In this document: one piece after another, positions 26,547-35,844 of the stretch | Numbering within the stretch: the first letter of the stretch is position 1 | How the letters are laid out: each line of letters starts with the position of its first letter | DNA from: Gordonia jinghuaiqii | Lineage (GTDB): Bacteria; Actinomycetota; Actinomycetes; Mycobacteriales; Mycobacteriaceae | NCBI RefSeq assembly: GCF_014041935.1 | Contig: NZ_CP059491.1 | Location: 4,464,001-4,528,000, forward strand | Reading direction: 5' to 3' | Length of the DNA stretch: 64,000 bases | Translations under genes and position numbers: made by a program | Notes under the pieces: generated by a model | The model's database searches: none | Told to the model about the DNA's origin: nothing | What the model saw: the letters and a program-made list of their open reading frames with translations, nothing else

Positions 26547-29435
26547 ATGACTGTCATCACCGACGCGGGTGCCGGCACCACCGCCCACACCGACGCGAAC
26601 ACCCACCAGGTGGCGCTGTCCTTCGAGGACGGGGTCACCCGGTTCATCACCTGCCGCGAGGACCAGACCGTCGCCGACGCGTCGTACCGGCAGCGCATCA
26701 ACATCCCGCTCGACTGTCGGGACGGAGCCTGCGGAACCTGTAAGGCGTTCTGCGAGTCGGGCGATTACGACGGCGGCACCTACATCGACGATGCGCTCTC
26801 CGAGGACGAGTCCGCCGAAGGTTATGCACTCCCCTGCTGCATGAAGCCCAAATCGGATCTGGTGCTGCAGATCTCGGCGACCTCGGAGATCGCGAAGACC
26901 CAGGCCTCGAGTTTCACCGGCACCGTCGTCGAACTGGAACGTCTCTCCGAGTCGACGATGCGCCTGGGAATCCGCATCGAGAACCGCGGCCAGTTGGCCT
27001 TCCTGCCAGGGCAGTACGTGAACATCGCGATCCCCGGCACCGACGACGGTTCCGGAGCGCCGGTGAACCGCTCGTATTCGTTCGCCAACGAACCGCACGA
27101 GGATCGGCTGATCTTCCTGATCAAGCTCACTCCGGGCGGAGCGATGTCGACCTACCTGACCGAACGAGCGGTACGCGGTGAGGAGGTCACCTTCACGGGC
27201 CCGCACGGCTCGTTCTTCCTGCGGGAGGCCACGCGTCCGATCCTGTTGCTGGCCGGCGGAACCGGACTGGCCCCGATCCTGTCGATGCTGCGAAAGTTGC
27301 ACGCCGACAAGAGCCCTCGCAGGGCCCACCTGATCTACGGCGTCTCCTCCGACACCGATCTGGTGGCGATAGACGAGATCGAGTACCTCGCCGACCAGCT
27401 GCCCGGATTCACCTGGGACCACTGTGTCTCCGATCCGGCGAGCACCGCGGTCAACAAGGGCTACGTGACGAGCCTGATCGAACCGGCGCACCTCTACGAC
27501 GGCGATGTCGCGATCTACCTGTGCGGCCCGCCGCCGATGGTGGAGGCCGTGCGCAAGCACGTCGCGGAAGCCGGCATCGAGCCCACCGGTTTCTACTACG
27601 AGAAGTTCGCTCTGGCCGCGCAACCCCCGGCGGCCCGGGCCGAGGCCGGCAGCGTCGAGAACACCGAGGTCCTCAGCGAAGAGGCCATCGCCGAGGACAC
27701 CTCCGCGACAGACATCTCCGCCCAGCACACCTCCGGCCAGGCCGCCTCGGTCGTCGTATCGCCCGGGTCGACCCCTGCCGACGCCGACGAGCCCGTCCTC
27801 ATGGCTGCCGACGCCCGTGCGATCGCCGGCCAGACGGTCTTTCCGCCCGCCGACCTCGGCGTGTGGTCGGGTACGCGGACCGCCGCGGCAGAGGACGATT
27901 CACTGGTGCGGATCGCCGGGCAACGCCTGTGGCGCGGTGACATCGGCGAACGGGATCTCGACCCCGACGCCGGTGCTCTCCAGCCCACGGCGTCGCAACC
28001 GTCGGGGCCGGCGCGCTCGATCGCCGGTCAGGAGATCTTCGCTGCGGCGGACATCGCCCAGCTCCACAACCCTGCCCCGGTTGCCGTCGCGGCCGCACAC
28101 GGTGAGGTCACAGGCGGGGAGGTCGCAGACGGGGAGGCTGCCCCCACCGTCGTCGGGTCGCAGGGCTACCAGATCGGCGAGGAGCATCCCGCGATCCACG
28201 AATCCGATGCACTCTTCGAGGCCCGTGCCGCTCTCGAACTCGGCGCTCTGGAACTGACTTTCGGCCGGCTGTCCAGTCAGCAGCTCACCGGTTACCGGTT
28301 GCTCGCCGACGCCACGGTCCCCTACGTGGACGGAGATCGGTTCGTCGACGCGGCCCAGTACACCGAGACCAACGCCGCATTCCACGACTATCTGTTCACC
28401 CTCACCGGCAACGACCACCTCCTCGAGGCGTACAAGGCCCTGGGTGTGAAGGGCCGGATGAGCGAGGTGTTGCGGAACGCCACGTGGTGCCACCCCCTGT
28501 GCGCGCAGGATCACCTCGACATCGTGTCGGCCTTCGAGAGTGGCGACCACGACGCGGCACGCGCCCTGATCTCCGCCCACGCCGACCGGTCCAAGCAGAC
28601 GATGCGTCGGGCGATGGCCGACGAGATGGCTGCGCGCCGTCCGCGTTTCGTCACCCCGGGACGTTTCGCCGGTAAGGTCGTCGTGATCACCGGTGCCGCA
28701 CAGGGTATCGGCGAGCACGCGGCGCGCCGGATCAGTGCGGAGGGCGGCAAGGTCGTTCTCGCCGACCGGTCCGAGCTCGTCGACGAGGTTGCCCGCGATC
28801 TCGAGTTGTCCGGTCCGGGTGCGGTGTCGGCCATCGCCGACCTCGAGACCTATGACGGCGCCGAGTCCGTCGTCCGCCGTGCGGTCGCGTCGTACGGTCG
28901 TGTGGATGTCCTGATCAACAACGTGGGCGGCGCGATCAACTTCAAACCGTTCACCGAGTTCTCCGCGGAGCAGATCCGCGCCGAGATCGACCGCTCGCTG
29001 ATGACCACCTTGTACGCGTGCCGGGCGGTGTTGCCGTCGATGACCCGCAACGGCGGCGGGGTGATCGTCAACGTGTCCTCCGCCGCCACCCGCGGCATCC
29101 ACCGCGTGCCGTATTCGGCGGCGAAGGGGGCCGTCAACGCGATGACCGCCTCTTTGGCCATGGAGTATGCCGACGACGGCATCCGGGTGGTTGCCACCGC
29201 ACCGGGCGGAACCGAGGCACCACCACGCCGGATATCCCGCGGCACTCCCGAGCCGCGCAACGAGACCGAGGCGCAGTGGTTCCAGGCGCACATCGACCAG
29301 ACGGTGTCGTCGTCGCTGATGAACCGGTACGGCACGCTCGACGAGCAGGCCGCCGCCATCTGCTTCCTCGCTTCGGATGAGGCGTCGTACATCACCGGAA
29401 GTGTGCTGCCGGTAGCCGGAGGCGATCAGGGTTAG
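26547..29435 (+). CDS. benCD: BenC-FCD-BenD fusion: benzoate dioxygenase reductase joined to diol dehydrogenase
   Basis: One uninterrupted 962-residue frame encodes three modules. Residues 1-355 are BenC: a 2Fe-2S ferredoxin domain (Cys57, Cys62, Cys65, Cys97), an FAD site (RSYSFAN, 175-181), an NAD site (GGTGLAP, 237-243) and CGPPPM (326-331). Residues about 360-550 are a low-complexity Ala/Thr/Asp/Glu linker with three IAGQ repeats. Residues about 555-690 match the FCD ligand-binding domain of FadR/GntR regulators, with FHDYLFTLTGN (His613), QDHLDIVSAFESGDHDAAR (His656) and His678, but no DNA-binding domain. Residues about 705-962 are BenD, an SDR with TGAAQGIG (715-722), Tyr856 and Lys860, which oxidises the cis-diol to catechol. 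GAGGA precedes ATG 26547. Reduction and diol oxidation exchange the same NAD pool, so fusion could couple them. Confidence 0.93.
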   Translation: MTVITDAGAGTTAHTDANTHQVALSFEDGVTRFITCREDQTVADASYRQRINIPLDCRDGACGTCKAFCESGDYDGGTYIDDALSEDESAEGYALPCCMKPKSDLVLQISATSEIAKTQASSFTGTVVELERLSESTMRLGIRIENRGQLAFLPGQYVNIAIPGTDDGSGAPVNRSYSFANEPHEDRLIFLIKLTPGGAMSTYLTERAVRGEEVTFTGPHGSFFLREATRPILLLAGGTGLAPILSMLRKLHADKSPRRAHLIYGVSSDTDLVAIDEIEYLADQLPGFTWDHCVSDPASTAVNKGYVTSLIEPAHLYDGDVAIYLCGPPPMVEAVRKHVAEAGIEPTGFYYEKFALAAQPPAARAEAGSVENTEVLSEEAIAEDTSATDISAQHTSGQAASVVVSPGSTPADADEPVLMAADARAIAGQTVFPPADLGVWSGTRTAAAEDDSLVRIAGQRLWRGDIGERDLDPDAGALQPTASQPSGPARSIAGQEIFAAADIAQLHNPAPVAVAAAHGEVTGGEVADGEAAPTVVGSQGYQIGEEHPAIHESDALFEARAALELGALELTFGRLSSQQLTGYRLLADATVPYVDGDRFVDAAQYTETNAAFHDYLFTLTGNDHLLEAYKALGVKGRMSEVLRNATWCHPLCAQDHLDIVSAFESGDHDAARALISAHADRSKQTMRRAMADEMAARRPRFVTPGRFAGKVVVITGAAQGIGEHAARRISAEGGKVVLADRSELVDEVARDLELSGPGAVSAIADLETYDGAESVVRRAVASYGRVDVLINNVGGAINFKPFTEFSAEQIRAEIDRSLMTTLYACRAVLPSMTRNGGGVIVNVSSAATRGIHRVPYSAAKGAVNAMTASLAMEYADDGIRVVATAPGGTEAPPRRISRGTPEPRNETEAQWFQAHIDQTVSSSLMNRYGTLDEQAAAICFLASDEASYITGSVLPVAGGDQG

Positions 29436-29531
29436 ACAGCCGGAGGCGATCAGGGTTGGACAGCCGGAGGCGATCAGGGTTGGACAGCCGGAGGCGATCA
29501 GGGTTGGACAGCCGGAGGCGATCAGGGCTGA
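29412..29531. repeat. Five tandem 24-bp repeats starting inside the benCD stop region
   Basis: The unit, beginning AGCCGGAGGCGATCAGGGTT, is repeated at 29412, 29436, 29460, 29484 and 29508. The first copy encodes the last residues and the TAG stop of the fusion gene. Copies 2-4 carry G for the A of the stop, and copy 5 is diverged at its end. The array separates benCD from the LAL regulator. Confidence 0.95.
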
Positions 29532-29556
29532 GCGGACCTGGCCCTAGTATGGAGCG

Positions 29557-32271
29557 ATGATGGTCACCGCCGCGTGTGTCGGCCGCGACCGCGAGATCGA
29601 GGTGTTGTTCTCGCGGCTGCGGTCGGTGGCGAGTGCGGAGTTCCTCGCCGTCACCGGGGATCCGGGCAGCGGAAAGTCCACGCTGCTCGACCATCTGGTC
29701 CGGCGGCGGCTGGCGTCGGCGGAGTCCGGCCCGACGCTGTGGGCGCGGGTGACACCGTGGCAGGCCGAGGTTTCCGGCTCACTGGTCCGGCAACTCGTCC
29801 AGCACGTCGGAGACGCCCGCGAATCGTCCACCGAGGATGACGATCTGGTCGGCATGCTCGACGCCGCGGTGCGATGTGACACGGATGCAACGACACTCGT
29901 GGCGATCGACGACGCCGACCTGGCCGATGAGGAGTCGATCCGGGCGCTGGTCACCCTGACGCGGGACCATCGCGCGAGGCGTCTGCTGATCGTCGTGACG
30001 ACGACGCGCCCCGGCGCGGGGCTCGCCGGACTGACGTTCGACGAGCTGCGACTCGCGGGCGTCGGCCCGGAAGGTACCGCCGACATCGCCGCGCAACGCG
30101 GCATCGTGCTCCACCCCGCCATGCGACAGGAACTGACGCGCCACACCGCGGGCAACCCGCGCGACATCGTGGCACTTCTCGACGAGGTTCCCGCGAGCAC
30201 CTGGGCGCGCAGCGGCACGCAGCTCCCGGCTCCGCGATACATCGTCGAGAACGTACGAATGTCGCTGCCGGAGAGCAGAACCCCGGACCGCGCGCTCATC
30301 GAGGCCCTGGCCATCCTCGACGATGCCGAACCATTGTCCACCGCAGTCGAACTCGCCGGCATCGACGATCCGCTGGATGCGCTCGACGCGGCCCGGCGCA
30401 CCGGTCTGGTGACCGCCGAAGGCGCGCTGACACCTGCCGAGGCACAGCCGCGGATCGTCACCCCGATGGTGCGTGCCGCAGTCCTGGAGGTCTTGGGGAT
30501 GAAGGCCGTGGGTGAGGCGCATCGGCGTGCCGCGGAGGTGGTCGCCGACCCCGCGCGCCGCCTGCACCATCGTGTCGCCGCGACCCCCACCGCAGACGCC
30601 GACCTCGCCGACGCACTCGCGGAGCTGGCCCGTACCCGTGGCGCCGATGGCGCGTGGGCGGAGGCAGCGGGACTCTACCGCCAGTCCGGCAGGCTCACGC
30701 CGGAACCGCTGCAGCGTGACACGCGGGTGACCCTCGCGGTGGATTCGCTTCTGGCCGCGGGCGATTGTGTCGGCGCGGGGGCTCTGGTCCCGACCGTGGA
30801 GAGCCTGCGGGAGACCCCACTGCGAAATGCCACGCTGGCCTACCTCGCCATCCTGCGCGGACGGTCGGCGGAGGCGCAGCTGCGCCTCGACCGCGCGTGG
30901 GGAATCGTGAGCGTCGAACGTGAACCAGAGGTCGCCGCCCTCATCGCCCAACGTCATGTGTTGCACAACCTGGTCCGATGCCAGGGCGCCGAGCTGGTCA
31001 CGTGGGCCGACCGCGCCATGGACATGGCCGAATCCGGGTCGGCGGCGCGCGTGGAGGCCGCGGTCATCCGCGGGCTCGGCCTGGCGTGGTCGGGTCATCC
31101 GGATGCGGCCCGCGCCGAATACGAGTCCGTGTCCGAGCGGATCAGGTTCGGCGCGCAGGCCCAGCGGGCCATCATGGGACGCGGGTGGTTACAGCTCGGG
31201 CTCGACGAGATCGACGCCGCACGAACCAATCTGGAGTCCGCGGTGTCGATGGCGCAACTCGGCGGGTCCACCCGGATCTCGTTGTGGGCGCTGGCCTGGC
31301 TGGCGAGGGTGCAGTTCCTCACCGGCGACTGGGACGAGGCGATGCGCAGCGTCGACGAAGGCCGGCGGCTGGCACGCAGCAGCGGCATCGCCCTGGCCAC
31401 GCCGCTGTTGAATTGGACTGCGAGCCAGATCTTTTCACTTCGGGGAGACTGGGAGGACGCGCACCGCAGCGTGGCGCAGAGCACCACGTCGATCGGCGAT
31501 TACGAGATCATGCGCATCCCCGAACTACTCGCACGAGCCCAACTCGCCGAGGCCGGAGCCGATTACGGCAAGGTGCGACGAATCCTCGGGCCGCTGGAGA
31601 AGATGGCCGAAACCGTTCCCGCGCTGTCCGAACCCGGTTTGTGGCCGTGGGTCGATGCACTCGCGAATGCGCAGGTCATCGAAGGTCAGTACGACGCCGC
31701 GGACAGATTGCTCCGCACCTACGAGGAGCGGGCGGCCGAACGCGGGCACCGGTCGTCGGCTGCCCGGCTGAAGAGTGCACGCGGGCGCCACCTGGGTGCG
31801 ACCGGCGACATTCACGGCGCGCGAAGGACTTTCGAAGAAGGCATCGAGCTGCTGGACGGCCTCGGGATGCGGTACGACCAGGCGCGCGTCAATTTCGCGT
31901 ACGGTCAGACGTTGCGCCGCGCAGGCAAACGCCGTGCCGCCGATGCCGTGATCGGAACCGCGCGCGACCTGTATCTGGCGCTCGGCGCGACCACCTATGT
32001 AGAACGCTGCGACCGTGAACTGAAGGCCGGCGGTCTGGCGAGTTCGCGCATCGATTCACGCTCCGACAATCACGGTTCCGCCAGGGATTCCGGCCCGGAA
32101 CTGACCCCGCAGGAGGAGGCGGTCGCGACGCTCGTCGCCCGCGGACTCGCCAACCGCGAGGTGGCGGCCGAGCTGTTCATCTCGCCGAAGACGGTGCAGT
32201 ATCACCTGACCCGGATCTACGCCAAGCTCGGGTTGCGCTCGCGCGCGGAGCTGGCGGCCTCCCGGCGCTGA
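29557..32271 (+). CDS. benR: LuxR-family LAL regulator, BenR-like
   Basis: The 904-residue protein has a Walker A motif GDPGSGKS (34-41) in an ATPase domain, a long middle region of TPR-like helical repeats (about 330-800) and a C-terminal LuxR winged-helix-type HTH (about 840-900), with LTPQEEAVATLVARGLANREVA. Large ATP-binding LuxR proteins (LAL) act as activators. In Corynebacterium glutamicum a LuxR-type BenR follows the benABCD genes, so the same role is likely here. An alternative ATG is one codon downstream. The name is based on position and family. Confidence 0.8.
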   Translation: MMVTAACVGRDREIEVLFSRLRSVASAEFLAVTGDPGSGKSTLLDHLVRRRLASAESGPTLWARVTPWQAEVSGSLVRQLVQHVGDARESSTEDDDLVGMLDAAVRCDTDATTLVAIDDADLADEESIRALVTLTRDHRARRLLIVVTTTRPGAGLAGLTFDELRLAGVGPEGTADIAAQRGIVLHPAMRQELTRHTAGNPRDIVALLDEVPASTWARSGTQLPAPRYIVENVRMSLPESRTPDRALIEALAILDDAEPLSTAVELAGIDDPLDALDAARRTGLVTAEGALTPAEAQPRIVTPMVRAAVLEVLGMKAVGEAHRRAAEVVADPARRLHHRVAATPTADADLADALAELARTRGADGAWAEAAGLYRQSGRLTPEPLQRDTRVTLAVDSLLAAGDCVGAGALVPTVESLRETPLRNATLAYLAILRGRSAEAQLRLDRAWGIVSVEREPEVAALIAQRHVLHNLVRCQGAELVTWADRAMDMAESGSAARVEAAVIRGLGLAWSGHPDAARAEYESVSERIRFGAQAQRAIMGRGWLQLGLDEIDAARTNLESAVSMAQLGGSTRISLWALAWLARVQFLTGDWDEAMRSVDEGRRLARSSGIALATPLLNWTASQIFSLRGDWEDAHRSVAQSTTSIGDYEIMRIPELLARAQLAEAGADYGKVRRILGPLEKMAETVPALSEPGLWPWVDALANAQVIEGQYDAADRLLRTYEERAAERGHRSSAARLKSARGRHLGATGDIHGARRTFEEGIELLDGLGMRYDQARVNFAYGQTLRRAGKRRAADAVIGTARDLYLALGATTYVERCDRELKAGGLASSRIDSRSDNHGSARDSGPELTPQEEAVATLVARGLANREVAAELFISPKTVQYHLTRIYAKLGLRSRAELAASRR

Positions 32272-32292
32272 GGCGCCGGCGTGGCCACGCCG

Positions 32293-32946
32293 CTACGCCG
32301 GGACCTGCGACTGCCTACGGTCGACCACCGGCGCACCGGTCTTGGCCTCGACGATCCCGAGATCGACGCCGGGCGCGAGTTCGACCGCCTCGTAGCATGT
32401 TCCGGCGGCGTCGAACACGCCCAGGTCGGTGATGATGCGACTCACCACACCGCGTCCGGTCAGGGGCAGGGCGCAGGTCTCGAGCAGCTTCGGCTCGCCC
32501 TTCTTGGTGACGTGCTCCATCAGCACGATGACCTTGCCCGCCCCGTTGACCAGATCCATGGCGCCGCCGATGCCCTTGACCAGGGCGCCGGGGACCATCC
32601 AGTTGGCGAGGTCACCGTTCGTGGCGACCTGCATGCCGCCGAGGACGGCGACGTCGACGTGTCCGCCGCGGATCATCGCAAAGCTGGTGGCGGAGTCGAA
32701 GTACGACGCGCCGGGCAACACCGACACGGTCTGCTTGCCCGCATTGATCAGGTCGGGGTCGACCTCGTCGTCATAGGGGAACGGGCCCACACCGAGGATG
32801 CCGTTCTCGGCGTGCAGGTAGATCCCGGAGTCGTCGGGCATGTGGTCGGGGATCAAGGTCGGCAGGCCGATCCCCAGGTTGACGTAGTCGCCGCGGGTCA
32901 GCTCCTGCGCTGCGCGTGCGGCCATCTCGGTGCGGGTCCAGGTCAT
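32293..32946 (-). CDS. pcaJ: 3-oxoadipate CoA-transferase subunit B
   Basis: This 217-residue beta subunit of the succinyl-CoA:3-oxoadipate CoA-transferase carries the catalytic Glu in [10 protein letters not shown] (about 44-53), and the [11 protein letters not shown] and [14 protein letters not shown] motifs. It transfers CoA from succinyl-CoA to 3-oxoadipate together with the product of the preceding gene. ATG 32946 follows an AGGAGG ribosome site, ten bases after pcaI. The longer open frame is not coding. Confidence 0.93.
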   Translation of the reverse strand: MTWTRTEMAARAAQELTRGDYVNLGIGLPTLIPDHMPDDSGIYLHAENGILGVGPFPYDDEVDPDLINAGKQTVSVLPGASYFDSATSFAMIRGGHVDVAVLGGMQVATNGDLANWMVPGALVKGIGGAMDLVNGAGKVIVLMEHVTKKGEPKLLETCALPLTGRGVVSRIITDLGVFDAAGTCYEAVELAPGVDLGIVEAKTGAPVVDRRQSQVPA

Positions 32947-32956
32947 GACAGGCCTC

Positions 32957-33757
32957 CTAGGCTGGGTGTGCCGTGCTCGACGCCGACGAAATCGGGCGTT
33001 CGCGGATGGTGCGCTTCTCGATCCCCTTGCGCGCGGCCTGCTCCGGGGTGAGCTCGACGATCCGTTTGACGAAGATGCCGGGCAGGTGGATCTCGTCGGG
33101 TCCGAGTTCACCGACCTCGACGACCTTTTCCGCCTCGACGATGGTGGTCCGGCCTGCCATCGCGGCTGGCGGATTGAAATTGCGTGCGGCGGCGTGGAAT
33201 CGGCAGTTGCCCGCCTTGTCGACCACCGCGGCCCGGATCAGGCCGTAGTCGGTGACGATGGCCTCTTCGAGAACCATCTGTTTCCCGTTGAAGGTGCGTA
33301 CCTCCTTGGGGGCCGACGCCTGCGCGACCGTGCCGTCGGCGTTGTAACGCCATGGCAGGCCGCCCTCTTCGACCAGGGTGCCGACACCGGTGGGCGTGAA
33401 GAACGCACCGATACCGCTCCCGCCGGCACGCAGGCGCTCGGCGAGGGTGCCCTGCGGGGTCAGTTCGACGGTCACCTCACCGGCCAGGAACTGGCGCCCG
33501 AATTCCTTGTTCTCACCGATGTAGGAGGCGATCACCTTGTCGATCCGGCGCGCCTCGAGCAGCAGGCCGAGGCCCGCGCCGTCGACGCCGCAGTTGTTGG
33601 ACACGATCGTCAGGTTCTCGGCGCCCTGTTCGAGCAGTGCGTCGATGAGGAACCCGGGAATGCCCGCCAGACCGAAACCGCCGACCGCGATGCTTGCGCC
33701 GTCGGGGATGTCGGCGACGGCATCCGCGGCCGACGCGGCGATCTTGTCGATACTCAT
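32957..33757 (-). CDS. pcaI: 3-oxoadipate CoA-transferase subunit A
   Basis: The 266-residue alpha subunit has the [20 protein letters not shown]oA-binding glycine segment near residue 28 and [11 protein letters not shown] near 84, both typical of family I CoA transferases. It pairs with pcaJ. The start overlaps the pcaD stop by four bases, so the order pcaF-pcaD-pcaI-pcaJ is one operon on the minus strand. The ending [13 protein letters not shown] is unusually Ser-rich. Confidence 0.93.
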   Translation of the reverse strand: MSIDKIAASAADAVADIPDGASIAVGGFGLAGIPGFLIDALLEQGAENLTIVSNNCGVDGAGLGLLLEARRIDKVIASYIGENKEFGRQFLAGEVTVELTPQGTLAERLRAGGSGIGAFFTPTGVGTLVEEGGLPWRYNADGTVAQASAPKEVRTFNGKQMVLEEAIVTDYGLIRAAVVDKAGNCRFHAAARNFNPPAAMAGRTTIVEAEKVVEVGELGPDEIHLPGIFVKRIVELTPEQAARKGIEKRTIRERPISSASSTAHPA

Positions 33758-34521
33758 TGTTGCTCCAGGTGTTCGATCAGTGCGGGGGTGATGATGTCGG
33801 GCTGCTGGGCGTTGGCGAGGTGAGCCGAGTCCGGGACCTCGAGCAGGCGACCGTCGGCGACGTTGTCGGCGATCTCCCGCAGCTTCGACGGAGGCGTTGC
33901 CGGGTCGTCGGTCCCGGCGATCGCCAGGGTCGGTGCGGCGATCGACCGGAGGTCTCCCCGGAGGTCCATCTCGGCGATGACCTCGCAGCAGGCCGCGTAA
34001 CCCTCGGCCGGGGTGGCGGCGACCATGTCCTCGTGGTACTTCCGCGAACTCTCTTGTGTGGCCAGGTATTCGGGTGTGAACCAGCGCTGGACAACGGCCT
34101 CGGCGACGGCACCGGTGCCGTTCGCGCGCACCGTGGCGGCGCGGTCGAGCCAGGCTTGTCTCGGCGGGAGCTGTGCCCCCGTGCAGAGCACGGCGAGGCG
34201 ACGGACGCGTTCGGGGTTGCGTGCGGCGACCCGCATCATGGTCATGCCGCCCAGGGAAAGACCCACCAGATGCGCTCGTTCGATGTCGAGCCGGTCGAGC
34301 AGTGCGATGACGTCGTCGGCGAGGTCGTCGATCGTGTACGGCCCCTGAGGCACCGGCGACTCGCCGTGGCCGCGGGTGTCATAGCGCACGACGGTGAACC
34401 GTTCCTCGAGCGCGGGGAGCTGCGCATCCCACATGCGGTGCGTCGAACCCAGGGAGTTCGACAGGACCACCGCGGGTCCGTCCGTGCGGCCGGTGACGAG
34501 GGAGTGAACCTGCACGCTCAT
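33754..34521 (-). CDS. pcaD: 3-oxoadipate enol-lactonase
   Basis: This 255-residue alpha/beta hydrolase opens 3-oxoadipate enol-lactone. The nucleophile elbow is GLSLGG (about 87-92), the oxyanion segment LSNSLG (about 20-25), and the catalytic His lies in PDSAHLANAQ near residue 235. It is not fused to a decarboxylase, unlike PcaL of many actinobacteria, because the pathway enters from catechol and needs no 4-carboxymuconolactone step. ATGA overlaps link it to pcaF and pcaI. Confidence 0.93.
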   Translation of the reverse strand: MSVQVHSLVTGRTDGPAVVLSNSLGSTHRMWDAQLPALEERFTVVRYDTRGHGESPVPQGPYTIDDLADDVIALLDRLDIERAHLVGLSLGGMTMMRVAARNPERVRRLAVLCTGAQLPPRQAWLDRAATVRANGTGAVAEAVVQRWFTPEYLATQESSRKYHEDMVAATPAEGYAACCEVIAEMDLRGDLRSIAAPTLAIAGTDDPATPPSKLREIADNVADGRLLEVPDSAHLANAQQPDIITPALIEHLEQQ

Positions 34522-35753
34522 CGGATTGCCTCGAAGATCGCGGCGAGTCCCTGTCCCCCACCGATGCACATGGTCTCGAGCACGTACCGGGCCTCGCGGC
34601 GCCGCGCCTCGTGCGCCGCGGTGGCCAGGATGCGGGCGCCGGTCGCCCCGATGGGGTGGCCGAGGGAGATGCCGGAACCGTTGGGGTTCAACCGTTCATC
34701 GAGCGGGTCGACCTTCCATTCGGCCAGGCAGGCGAGCACCTGTGCGGCGAACGCCTCGTTGAGTTCGATCAGGTCGATCTCGTCGAGGGTGAGGTCCGCT
34801 CGCTCGAGGGCGGCCGCGGTGGCACCGACCGGTCCGATGCCCATCGTCTCCGGGGCACAACCGGTGACGGCCCAGGATCGTAGCGCGAGTAGGGGTTCGA
34901 GCCCACGACGATGCGCCTCGGCACGCGTGGTGACCACGCACATGGCCGCGCCGTCGTTCTGGCCGGAGGCGTTGCCCGCCGTGACGGTCGAGTCGGCGTC
35001 GAACTTCAGCCGGATGGGACGCAGGGCGCCAAGGGATTCGGCGGTGGCGTCGGCGCGCGGGTGTTCGTCGCGGTCGACGACGGTGTCGGGCTTGCCGCGG
35101 CGTCCGGGAATCGTGACCGGGACGAGCTCGTCGTCGAACTTGCCGTTCTCGTGGGCCGCGATGGCCCGCTCATGCGAGCGCGCCGCGTACTCGTCCTGCT
35201 CGGTCCGCGAGATCGTGTACTTCGCCCGCAGGTTCTCGGCGGTCTCGATCATGCCGCCCGGCACGGGATGCGATTCGCCGCCGGCGGTGAGGCGTCCCCG
35301 GTCGAGGCGGTCCATCAGTTCGACGCCGCCCTGCTTGACCCCCGTACGAAGCCCCAGGGCGTAATGCTCGACGGTCGACATCGACTCGGCGCCGCCGGCG
35401 ATGACGAGTCGCGCTCCGCCGGTGGCGACCGCGGACGCGCCGGTCAGGATCGCCTGGAGTCCGGAACCGCACCGGCGGTCGACCTGCATGCCCGGCACAC
35501 CGGTCCCGAGCCCGGCGTCAAGCGCGGCGATCCGGCCGATCGCGGGTGACTCGCCGTTGGCGTAGCCCTGCCCGAGGATGACGTCGTCGACGTCGCCCTC
35601 CCCGAGTCCCGTCCGGCTGGTCAGCTCGCGGAGGAGATCGGTGGCCAGACGCGTGACCGGCACCGAGGACAGCGCCCCACCCATCCGCCCGACGGGTGTG
35701 CGCAGAGGTGAACAGAGAACGATGTCGGTGTCCGCGATACGTGATGAAGCCAT
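34518..35753 (-). CDS. pcaF: 3-oxoadipyl-CoA thiolase
   Basis: The 411-residue thiolase has Cys95 in DRRCGSGLQ, the GHPIGATGA histidine loop and the CIGGGQG second cysteine motif. It splits 3-oxoadipyl-CoA into succinyl-CoA and acetyl-CoA. As the first gene of the pca operon, it is divergent from a LysR regulator. A generic acetyl-CoA acetyltransferase would look similar, so the assignment rests on the operon. Confidence 0.9.
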   Translation of the reverse strand: MASSRIADTDIVLCSPLRTPVGRMGGALSSVPVTRLATDLLRELTSRTGLGEGDVDDVILGQGYANGESPAIGRIAALDAGLGTGVPGMQVDRRCGSGLQAILTGASAVATGGARLVIAGGAESMSTVEHYALGLRTGVKQGGVELMDRLDRGRLTAGGESHPVPGGMIETAENLRAKYTISRTEQDEYAARSHERAIAAHENGKFDDELVPVTIPGRRGKPDTVVDRDEHPRADATAESLGALRPIRLKFDADSTVTAGNASGQNDGAAMCVVTTRAEAHRRGLEPLLALRSWAVTGCAPETMGIGPVGATAAALERADLTLDEIDLIELNEAFAAQVLACLAEWKVDPLDERLNPNGSGISLGHPIGATGARILATAAHEARRREARYVLETMCIGGGQGLAAIFEAIR

Positions 35754-35844
35754 GCGTCCAGCCTAAGTACCAGGACCGATATGGAGAAGTATCCATTTGA
35801 CCACCTTTGAGATGTTCTGAATATCAATCAGTAGGATCGGCTCC
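35754..35844. promoter_or_regulatory. Divergent pcaF / LysR control region
   Basis: The 91-base gap contains GATA-N8-TATC (35778-35793), a dyad of the T-N11-A class expected for LysR regulators. It also contains ATCAATCAG (35823-35831), close to the start of the LysR gene. Confidence 0.55.

Noticed and set aside
27900..29291. 463-codon minus-strand frame
   Set aside because: It is antisense to the BenCD fusion and shows shadow composition.
29412..29531. CRISPR array
   Set aside because: The repeats are contiguous without spacers, so this is a tandem repeat.
33694..35364. 556-codon plus-strand frame
   Set aside because: It is antisense to pcaD and pcaF, with shadow composition.
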